From positions 2,604,001 to 2,668,000 of the forward strand of contig JAKULF010000007.1 of NCBI GenBank assembly GCA_022661535.1: a stretch of DNA of 64,000 bases, read 5' to 3'. Origin of the DNA: Eutypa lata (lineage: Eukaryota; Ascomycota; Sordariomycetes; Xylariales; Diatrypaceae). This document shows positions 51,677 to 62,119 of this stretch, in pieces (the first letter of the stretch is position 1; every line of letters begins with the position of its first letter). Made by a program: the position numbers and the translations under genes. The notes beneath the pieces were generated by a model. The model made no database searches and was not told the origin of the DNA. It saw nothing but the letters and a program-made list of their open reading frames with translations.

Positions 51677-53678
51677 ATAGTAGATATGTATGTAGGTACC
51701 ATATGCTTATGCATTCAGCTTGTAACTTAACGTGGGCACATGGTGTCATACAGAAGAAAGTTCGCTTTTCTTTTCTTTCTCCTTATTTTCTTTGCTTTTT
51801 TTCCCCCCTATTTACGTATTGGGAAAGTGTGGTTATTTAAGCAAGTAGTTCCATAAAACCCCAACTCAAAACATCGGTCAGGAACGCGTGAACGTGGCCA
51901 AACACCCAATTCTTTCCTTTCTTTTCCTGTCATGAACGAAGAAAGTGTCGTCGTTCGTTCGTCGTCTATGACAGGTACAATACAGGTTGGCAAAGGTGTA
52001 GCACTAGTGGGTCAGGACAAAGTTGCCGGACTAGCACTACGTAGTGAGTGTGTATTTAAGTGCTAGTACTACTAGCTCTAGAAAATATAAATTAACGAAC
52101 GGCATCCCGGCAGTCAGTGGAGAAACGCAGCGGCTGACAGCGCCGATCGCGCTCTAGTTCATAACTAGAGGTTGATCTTAGTGCGAACCTCCGCTCAAGC
52201 CGCTCCACTCCTCCCCGCCAGTAGGTGTGTCTATAATGTAGTTATTCAGTTATTTGGGCGTGCCGTAGCAGCATACATGCATGTAAGTACATATAATATA
52301 GGTGCATGTGGGCCAGATCTCATCACCAGAGCCGGGTACATGGCCCCCCATGCCGACCTCAGATTTGTAGCTGTAAGGAGGGCGGCAAGGTGTGGAGGAG
52401 TGGTGGGGGGATTTACTTTAAACGACTTATCGAAACGTAAAAGCCTCTATCTACACTCTCTAAACCTTCACATTCGAACACGTAACCAAACGCGCAATAC
52501 TCATATTTTTTTGTTCGCTGCCCCCAGTATTGACTTTCCAACGCCGCGATGTCCGACCAATCAATCAACTGCTGATAGGATTCTCGGACCCCATGAAATC
52601 CCGATAAATCCTTTGGTAGGTTACCTAGGTATGTAGGTAGTGGGAAAGGAATATTCTAACTTGATAGAGGGAACCACTTGGGCTGACTCGTGTCGCCCTT
52701 CGTCTTAGGGGGATCGTCGATGAATCTAGACGGAAACCTTAAGAGTCTAAAGTGACAGCCCACGCTAGACGTGGAATATTCGTCCATACACACATGCTCT
52801 TTTAGCTCTTAGATGAACCGAATTCATCTTTAAAGTTTTTTTAGGAATGGCCAGTTAATTGCGATTGCACTACCTTCGTCGTAAGGTAGTAAGTAGTAAG
52901 TGAGGAGGAGTATCTATCAACACTTGCTTTATACGCGACTACGATTATAGTTGAGGATATGTTCTTCTTACCAATTTCTTAGGAGATTGTGATGTCACTA
53001 ACTCAACAAGCAGCCATTCGCAACCCAGATCACGGTCAGACAAGCTGAGAACATTGGACCGCCACACATGATAAGACAGGCGTCAGCACCCCATCGACCA
53101 GTCGCATTCATAGAGCGCTTCGTCATTTTCCTTTCTGCAGTATAGGCTAAGCAGATGCCTAGGGACTAACTATGTAGTTGGTGACTAATCCTCTCATTGT
53201 ACAACAATTGGCACCGAATCAAGGCTCAAGAGAAACTGCTGCAGCATGTCAGATTTGTGTTGATCCCCCCATAAGCAACTCTGGAAGCCTCGAGTATACG
53301 TGCTTCATCTGCCGAGGTAAGGCGACAATCATGAGATAAACATCCTTCCTTTTTCATCTCACCTAGGTGTCAAAAGCTGCCTTCGTACTCCCGGAGAATC
53401 GCTCGGTTTAACGGCGCTTGTAAAATCAGGTGTTAAGATACATCGACGTTATAACCTCTTCATTATCCTGAAACGTCGTCCAAAAAAACAAAAAAGAAGT
53501 CGGTGTGCCTAACTAGTTTACCTGTTCTTCCTACAGATTTCTCTATTGGTCCCAAATGCACAGCTAACGAACATTTCCCACGTTGAGCTAGGGTATGCCT
53601 GCTAGGAACCCTCTCAGGTATCATTCTTTTGAGGTTCCAGCCCATGTAGGGACGTTACGTTACCGTCTGTAAGCCTCG

Positions 53679-53734
53679 TGTAAGGACCCGCTACTACTAA
53701 ACCGTTTTGCATGAGGCGGTTTCAACTCCTTACA
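53679..53734. repeat. 56-bp nested inverted repeat
   Basis: Outer arms TGTAAGGA/TCCTTACA and inner arms AAACCG/CGGTTT surround a short loop. It may be a small foldback element or a hairpin; no target duplication is clear. Confidence 0.5.
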
Positions 53735-55941
53735 ATAAAGTTTAGCAACGTTGAGGCTTTCTACTAAGATCTCTTTGGGCATCTAGTCTGATTCTAGTTG
53801 ATTGGGCCCATGACCCTTCGAAGAAACCCCATATCAGCTTGACAGCAACGAGGTGTGGAACATACCTCGATCTTGTTCTCTGTTGCTCGTTGAAGGCAGC
53901 ACTTCATGAGTATCTGAGATATACAACGAACTCCGTAAATAACTGCTACGATTATAGTATACAATAATCATAACTCGAATGCACTTAGCTCCTAGAGTAA
54001 GTCTTAAGATGCCTTCGATATTTATTATCAGACCTCCAGACAAGTACGGCTATCTCCAAGCTTTGACTTCACTACCATTGTTCCATGTCTGCCCAAGTAT
54101 TGAAATGGTTATACTTGTTAAGCAAATAACACTAGGCCGAGGTCCGACCTTTGCGGTTTCTGATATAGATTTCAGGTTTCACTAAGTTACACAGAGATAT
54201 ATAGCAACTCGCGGAACTCGTCTTCATTGGCTAACAAGCCGCTACTAAGTGACCCATAGCCGCGGAGTTCTACCATGCCCGCCATGTTAGCTATGCTTAC
54301 TCGGCTCGTCATATATAGTATCATATATAGTATTGACGTATACCGCATGTATAGCCGTGTATATATCTTGTTCTCAAGGCGTTCGTATCACTAGACGCCA
54401 CTGCTGATCTAGACTACCTCTCACCTATATCACACAATAATCCAAAGTTGGTGGCTTTCATGGGATGGGCCCGAGGAGAACTATAGTGGTTAGATAGAAT
54501 GAATACGTACATTGCACATCTGCTAGGTGCTTACGCTGTTTCACCAGGCGGCGGGCTTTCCGCACTCAGCCTTATCTGAGGAATTGCACCCCGCGTTCGA
54601 GACCTTTGGGGATATCTACGCCCTAAATGTCACCCCTCCCCCCCTTTCTCCACCCCTCATCGCTTCACCTTCGGCACCTGCCGCACGTATCATGCGAGGA
54701 TTATTCTGCGCGGTAGATATCGGACCGGCAAATCGGAATCGCACTTGGTGGTGGGTGAGTGGGATGATGGGCACACCTGCAGAAAGAGGAGAGCTGACCA
54801 CAAGGCCAGTGTCTGCGAGCCACGCTCACACCGGTTTCCGCCCATCCCTCGTGGCCCCCGTCAGCCTCGGCCTTACCTTGCCACCGCGGAGCCGACTACT
54901 ATCGACAACTTTTAGCGACTTGGCAGCAACACGTACGTGTGGCGCAGTGGCAGTTTGACAAAGCTGACAACCTCGTCCCCCCTGCGACCTTTGGGGCTTT
55001 TGGTAGCCTAACGAGACGCAATTTTTTATATACCTATTGCTATGGGGGGTATGTGGTATCACGATCGGCTCCACGAACACGGCGGCACAACGAGTCAATT
55101 TCGTGCATATCCCTAAGTAAGTACGTATCTTGATATGTATGTAAGCATATAGTTTCCCCATATAAAGATGACCGCAGTATGCGTAGTCCTACGCATATTC
55201 GCTCCCCAGTGACTAAGTAAGGGGTTTTACTAACGTATGAAGCCGTTATCAACAAGGAATGATAGAGCGATCTCATACCACCCTCTGATTATGACTTATC
55301 GTAGACGCCACTCATCGGGAGCCGAGGAACAGCTCCAGAACAAGCATATGCCAATTCAATAACCAAATGCTAAGTGTGAAAACCGACCCCCATATGGGTC
55401 CTGTTGCTGGTTCTTAGGGCGCGTTGCGTAATACACACGAGGAACAAGCTACGTGGGGAAAGAAAAAGAGAGAGACATACATATATTCTTACCCCGGCAG
55501 ATACGAACGTGGAGAGCTGACTTAGATAAGACGTTTAAGAGTTCATGGTACACATAATTATCGATTACAATTGGCTACACGACAGTGAGAATTCACCGAA
55601 TCACCGAATCACAAGGCTTCCAATATAAATCTCAGCTCACGGCGTGTGGTCTTGCTACTCCTCAGCCTAACCAATTTCAATAGGAGAGCATTAGATACCC
55701 CTTTCACGACAGTAGCTCGAAGGCGATACTAGAATTTGAGATGTATCCAATTCTACGTTATGCAGTCGGTGATGGCGCAAACCTATGTATCCATTGAACC
55801 CGTTTGCAGTGTTGCCGCGGAGATGCTCCAACATGCCTACCCCGAATCGAAGCCCACCCACCCAGTACTAACTCTAACGGCACTACGCCTCAGGACCATA
55901 TTCCTTAAGGGATAGTGGTGCGTACATAGGAGTGTCATTTT

Positions 55942-57476
55942 TTAAACACCGCCACCAGACGCCCTGATTACTTGGCCTGGCGGGAAATAATGGGAGCAAA
56001 ATGTCAGTCTACTTAGTTCTCTGCGATACACAGCTGATTGGTTTTGACTTGAAGGCTGTTAAGAAGAACAAAAGGGGTAACAACAAGGGAAAAAGAAACA
56101 ACTTATTTCAACGCAAAGAGAGAAAGAAAAAAGAAAAAAAAAGAGAAGGGGAAAAAACTACGAACCATTAATCCACTCGCCCTCCTCACTAACGAGCAAG
56201 CAGACGACCTTCCCGATGTCTGCGGGCACGCCGACGCGGCCGAGGGGGCACATTTTTTTGAGCCCGTCCTTGATGGTGTCGAGCGGCATGCCGGCAGACC
56301 CCCCCGGGACGTAGTGCCAGCTGTTGGCGTCGAACATGTCGGTCTGGACGCCGCCGGGCGCGATCGCATTGCACGTAATGCGGCGCGGCCCGCCGTCCAC
56401 GGCGAACGACCGCGCGAACCCCTCCACTGCAATTGACATTATTGAGTCAGTAATTTTTATTCTCCTTTTGTAGGTATTCTATCTAGCGAGGTAAGATGTG
56501 AGGTGAGAGAGGGTTGTTCCGGAATAAGTATAAAAAAAAAGGGCTGCCCGCCGAACATTTCCCCCTTTCGGTAGGTAACTTCATGTCGTGCACTGAAGCT
56601 ACCTAGTTATTGAGGGTAGAGCAGGGAGAAAAAAAAAGGAAAGAAATACTACGCAGATTGCTTACCAGCTGCTTTGGACCCGGCGTACAGCGCGTGGTTC
56701 GGAATACCGGCCATCTGCGCCGCGATGGACGACGTGAGCACAATTCGTCCGCCCGGGCGGCAGTGGCGTAGGGCCTGTGTTATAGGTAAGAGGTTAGTTA
56801 GTTAGCGGTTTGAGCTTGGTAAGTATGGTTTAGATAGAAATGGATTTAATGGATGTTTCTGCCCGCCCCCCCCCTTAATTGAAGCGTGGTGTTTTCCACG
56901 AACGTTGGTTGAGAGTTGGGAACAAAAAAGAGGGATGTGGTGGGGTTCTTTCAAGTCTACCCCCCCCTCTCTCTCTATGTGTATGTGTATGTGTGTGCCT
57001 CTCACCTGCTGTCCCACGAAGAACTGTCCCCGGCAGTTGAGCGCGAAGACCTCGTCAAAGAGCGCCTCGGTCACGTCGGTCTCCTCGCACCAGACCTCCA
57101 TGCCGGCGTTGGAGACGACGAAGTCAAGGCCCCCGAAGTGGGCGACGGCGCGCTCGAAGAGCGCCTCGACCTCCCGGGGCTTGGCGATGTTCGCCTGCAG
57201 CGCCACGGCCTTGGCGCCGAGCCGCCGCAGCTCCGCGACCGCGTCGTCGGCCGCCCCCGAGCTGCGCCCGTAGTTCACCACGACCGACGCGCCGCGCCGC
57301 CCGAGCTCCAGCGCGATCCCGCGCCCGATCCCGCGCCCCGAGCCCGTCACTAGGGCCACCTTGCCGGAGAAGGGCTTGTTGGCGACCTCTGCTGCTGCTG
57401 CTGCAGCAGAGCCGTTGTTGTTGTTGTTGTTGTTGCTCGTCGCGGGTGCGATGTCCGAGGTAGCTGCGGGTGCCAT
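55942..57476 (-). CDS. tetrahydroxynaphthalene reductase (4HNR-type SDR)
   Basis: Four exons (57476-57006, 56774-56666, 56426-56166, 55976-55942) sum to 876 nt, or 291 residues. The last exon is 35 nt and restores the family ending INGQVI...GGGV; its intron has an unusual GTTCGT donor. NADPH site TGSGRGIG (44-51), SNAGMEVW, and catalytic Ser173, Tyr187 and Lys191 (TSSIAAQM, YAGSK) are present. The segment DANSWHYVPGG matches 4HNR-type rather than 3HNR-type enzymes, which carry a longer MYHAV-type loop there. Expected reaction: NADPH reduction of T4HN to scytalone, possibly also trihydroxynaphthalene to vermelone. The protein ends in Val, where 4HNR has Ile and 3HNR Met. The N-terminus carries N7 and A6 runs not needed by the fold. 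Third-position GC is very high, unlike the PKS. Confidence 0.94.
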
Positions 57477-57652
57477 CGTGTCGTGGATGGGAAAATGGAT
57501 GGTGAGTATAAATGCAAATTAATTAAAGAAAATGGGGAAAAAACTACGAGGCCGTTATTCAATAGTCTAACTGGAGAATAGGGAGATGCTTCTTGTCACG
57601 AAGATTATGATTAGAACGCCGTCTTTAAACAGTCTGTGCGAATGCGGCTCTC

Positions 57653-57663
57653 TCGAAATGCGA
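57653..57663. promoter_or_regulatory. AflR-type binding-site match TCG-N5-CGA at the reductase
   Basis: TCGAAATGCGA matches TCG(N5)CGA exactly, 177 bp upstream of the reductase ATG. It abuts the TATA-like element on its downstream side, which is an unusual place for an activator site, so a chance match is possible. Confidence 0.35.
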
Positions 57664-57671
57664 CTTATATA
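57664..57671 (-). promoter_or_regulatory. TATA-like element of the T4HN reductase gene
   Basis: On the minus strand TATATAAG lies 188 bp upstream of the start codon; the PKS promoter has a similar TATATATAAG. Confidence 0.4.
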
Positions 57672-60022
57672 CGAAGTACTAGAGTGACCATTTCTGGAAC
57701 TCCGACGAACTATCGGTTTGGGGTAAAAGTAGCGTCACGGTAAGATGCAATCCGCCAGGAGGCAGCCGCGCGGCACAACGGACGTTCGCTGCTGGGCATT
57801 CCGCCCAGTAATTGGGTTGAATAGGTGCCATCTGTTTGTTTGTTTGTTTTTTGGCTTGTCATGTTCGGACGTCCTGAGCAACATCACGGAGCACGCAGGG
57901 TTCATATATGTAGGCAAGTAGCAGAATCCGTGCGACAGGTTCATACAAGACTCGCTCGCTATGTTCGGATGGCAATGATCGGTTCACACATAACGTTTGT
58001 TGCACTTTATCCTGTACAGCTATAGCTAGCATATATTTTCTGATATTCTATATATTGTAAATCATATCATTCCTTGGAAACCATAGCCTGGGAAACACGG
58101 CCCGCAGTAGAACAGCCCCAATTTCTAATGGATTCTTGCTGGTGCTCTCACGGCGTGGCCAAGGACCCCACGGACGTCCGTGAACGCCGCCAAGTAGCTG
58201 TCCACGCAGGTGCTTTCCTATCCCTTTACTCCGGCGACAATATGGCCCGAAACTTCATGTATCTACGTGTCTTTTATACTTACAATTTGAGGTTTGGGGG
58301 AGGCCCAGCGTCGGCTGAGCTTAGAGAAATGATTGGTGGGCAAATTAGCGGATTTCGTAGGAAAAGGGGTTGATACATTGGCATGTCATGACAGCTGTCG
58401 GCACCTGTCCCCAGCTGCCCGGCCAATTTAAAGGGGTAACCACCCAAGTGATCTTCAATCTTCAAATAAATCAGATGTAGGTCAAGGTTTGACTTATCGT
58501 ACCATTTCTCTAATGAAAAAAATAAGAAGATGATAATGATAGTTAAATACGATTTATTATATCGTGTGATATCGTAATCATCGTGTTATAAAACCGACAA
58601 GGGACGTCGGACACTAACTCAATCTCTCCGGCGAATTTCTGATTTAGGTTGTAACACTCGGCGAACTTGCTGAGACTGAAGGGTTAAGAGACGCCGATAT
58701 CGATATGAGAAAGAACCACGTCTAACGACAAAGTACCTTGATAGAAGAATTGTTCGCTTAGTTCACTAGTTATGTCTTTGCGCTATGCAAGCTCGGAAAC
58801 TGTGTATTATGGTTGTCTTTCTGGGCTGCTAAGGATGTCTTAGCTCCTCAACTCCAATTTATATTTCAATCATAATTTCCAATGAGCATCATGACTTCCA
58901 ATGACAGCGATGATCACATATTATCTGGGGTACTACAGAGCCCTCACAGCCGTCGGACATTATTCAATGCTGTGCAACGGATCAGTACTCAAAACAGACA
59001 TTGTTGCGGCCTGTAAGGGACAAGGAGAGCAGATTCAGGCAACACAATAATCTAAGCAGCAATAACCATTTGTGATACAAGTAAGCTCAGCTGACCTCAC
59101 TGTAATATAAAGTGCGGAGAGCCTGGGACTAGGACTGCTCTACAAGCAAGATGGCATTATAATCTGGGGCGAGGCGTATGACGATAGACTCGATGACGTT
59201 TGCGGGCTGTGCGCCGTGTCCTACGAAACGAACGCCCCATGATGTTTTTTCTTTCCGTCTAGGCATACGGCTTTGCGTCGTACAAACGATATAAAATAAG
59301 ATGTTCAGCCCTAAGTGGCTAATAATATGGAATTGGCCTGCTGATATCACAGTAAGTGTCACTTCGGGAACAGTGAAACCGGGGCAAGCGTGTCAGGTTT
59401 CCCATAATGTTGCACAAGCACCTTGTCTAGACCAGGAGAAACAGCAGTTTTTCTTTTTCTAGCAAATTTAGTCAGTAAGCCAGACACGTACTTGATATGC
59501 AGGTGAACACTGACAGGCGGTCAGGACCCGACAAAGTGCAACGACATACAACATGTGTACAAAGCCTTGATTAGTCCAAGGCAACCAGGGGCTCGACTAT
59601 TTGGGGATGAACGAGAGATTTCTATAATACGAGCCACTATCGGTGCCGAACATAATAGATGTTCGCAAACCGCCCAATACCATGATGAGCCGCGCCATTA
59701 TACCCCTTTTGGTCTCTGGATATCTGGTCGCAGCCGGCATTTGGGAAGCATTGCCGGATGAACACCTAGGACTGCCGTAGAGTCAGCAGTTGATACGCCA
59801 AAACATATGTTGGCCTTTTCACCCTAGCCAAGCTGTGGCTGGAGAGGCGTTGAGCTAGGCTTGCAGTCGTCGACGCACCTACGCCCACCTATGCTAGTCT
59901 TACGTATATCAATCTAACTCACAATAACGTGAGATTTTCGATATGCGGTCATCATCTACGAACGGTAGATAAACTACGGTGATCGACCCAATCATAGCTT
60001 GGAACGGAAGGAGAGAAAAACG

Positions 60023-60124
60023 GCTATAGTAGAGGTGATATAGATCGCTATAGTGGAGGTAATATAGATAGATACATAAGCCGTACCAAGAGCTCGGGAC
60101 GCTGAGGGTGGTATGTATCTATCT
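60023..60124. repeat. 24-bp tandem duplication joined to a 13-bp inverted repeat
   Basis: Two diverged 24-bp units (60023-60046 and 60047-60070, GCTATAGTRGAGGTRATATAGATM) run into AGATAGATACATA (60066-60078). The latter is perfectly inverted as TATGTATCTATCT at 60112-60124. Confidence 0.7.
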
Positions 60125-60933
60125 ATCTTCATCGTATCTTGCATGATAGTGTCTGATTCTACATGTCAGAATATGCAGGGTACCATTGTTGCGACACCGT
60201 AGGCCTGCGTTACCTAAGCACTAATCACGCCGTTGTGAGGGTATCGCCACTACTGCCACTCCAATCATTGGCAAAACGTACATTCTTGAGTTCGCTGTTC
60301 ACCTTCCCATTATGACGGTACTAGATTAGACTACCCTCGCTAACGGGCTATTTGTAGATGGCTCTAGAGTACAGCCACAACGCCAAGCCCCGTCTTTGGT
60401 CGAACCCCTCTGTTCTTTGTCGAAGCACCATTCGCCATTTAATCCCGTTTCATTTTCGATATCGGGGGCCAAAGCCTTCGTTCTGTTCTGTTGAAGAGGT
60501 AACGTGTTTAGAATCGCTGCGAATGAAATCCCACTCAGAGTATGTGTGTGTAACTCTTATAGGGGTACCCCTTTGTTTGTAAGAAACCTCGGCTTTCAGA
60601 CAGGGCTAGATATGCTAGATATGCTTGGCAGATGATACCAAGAACGGGGGAGGCGGAGCCTCGTATGACAAAAAAAGGAGCACCAACTAAGAGGAGAAGT
60701 ACGTTTTCCGCCGATTGGCGAATGACGACAGGCGGGACGGCCCTTGACGGCACACGGCGGAATAAATCTCGCACGGGGATATGCACGTTGTAGGTCGCGC
60801 ATTAAGACACACTCGATTACATACTGACATCACCAGCATGAACACACGTGCGAGTAAAGAGGGGAAGAGTGGAAGACTCGAATAATCATCTCGCCCCTGA
60901 GTGGGTGAGGGGTCTATAGGATGTAGATAGGCT

Positions 60934-60956
60934 GGTAGGTAGGTAGGTAGGTAGGT
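60934..60956. repeat. (AGGT)n microsatellite
   Basis: Tandem GGTA units read directly; the same tetranucleotide recurs in many gaps of the window. Confidence 0.9.
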
Positions 60957-62119
60957 CGTGACTCCTTTTTTTCATTTTTCATTTTCCAAGTCAAGTTCTC
61001 ACGTGAGCTACCTCATGATGACTTCACAAGTCTTGCGAATCACGTCACATCGTTAAAAGGGGGGGTTCGACAAATAACGCTTTTTCGTGTTCGTCTATTT
61101 AGGCGAACCAGGAAACCTTAAAAAGGGTGGTCGTCAAGGGACTACTGGGGCAACGGCGAGTAAACAAATTGTGTTTGTAACGTAACCGAAAACTTTAATA
61201 CGAAAATTCGTGCCTCAAAAAACTTTCCTTCCGTTCCTTTCCGCGTTCGCTCATCGTTGTTTGGAGACTTGGGATGATGTTAGCTAGGTAGGTAGCTAGG
61301 CCTCACTCACTTGGAAGCTCAATATCGTCACCCAAGTCAGACATAACCTAATGTTGGATCATATCATAAATGGCTCGTTTCCATCTAGCTTGATCATCAT
61401 AGTAAATGCTTAAAAAAAGCTGTCAAAGCGCCGAAAAAGAATTCAAGTCCAACACCCTAACGCCTGAACCCAAGTGAAGACCCCGTGCTGTCCCTAAATA
61501 TCATCATGATTTGTTTAATGTCGTTAAGTATCCCTTTCGCCACCCCCGATTCCCCATCACACATGAATGCCCTGGAGGGAAAGATGAGATGAAGGTAGAT
61601 AGATTATCATAACCGTAGCTCAAACTCCGAAACAATTCGACTCTATTATGTGTCCCACCGACTCATGAGCCGTCTGCATACGCCATCGCCAAATATAGTA
61701 AACCTTGCGTGCATAGACAATACTCCAATTTATCCAAAAACGCCATCTCGCCCTAATACTCTATATCCATCCGTATTGGTTTGAATATGCGGGCGAGTAT
61801 CAACTTGTGTAATGAAAGGTATCCTCTATCCCCTAAATCTTCTAGCCTCCTAATGTGATGTGTATGTCGCTGTTTATGGGGCAGTATCACTGTCCGTCCT
61901 AGGCCCAGAAGCCTTCATATCTCTATGATGATGCAGATAGTGAGCGATTGGTTATGTGACCCACTAATACATAAGTCGCTATGACGATATCTAATAAAAT
62001 GAATAAAGTGAATGGGCAGGGGAATAGAAGATGTATAGAAGAACCAACCGAACAAGTATAGAATGAAACATGCTATAAAAAAAGGGGGCGGGCTAAGTCA
62101 TAGCGAGCCAAAATAAATT

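Larger units (their letters stand above)
50283..55941. other. 5.7-kb gene-poor stretch between regulator and T4HN reductase
   Basis: Holds a (TTA)n tract (51655-51676), a GAGC repeat (about 51294-51315), a small nested inverted repeat (53679-53734) and a GC-richer patch near 54540-54960 with a 143-codon open frame lacking any known domain. No supported gene. Confidence 0.45.
57477..62119. other. 4.6-kb gene-poor stretch between reductase and right-edge regulator
   Basis: Contains the reductase promoter (TATA-like element and TCG-N5-CGA site), a tandem-plus-hairpin repeat at 60023-60124 and an (AGGT)n tract at 60934-60956. The open frame 58074-58373 has no recognisable domain. No gene is supported. 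Confidence 0.45.
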
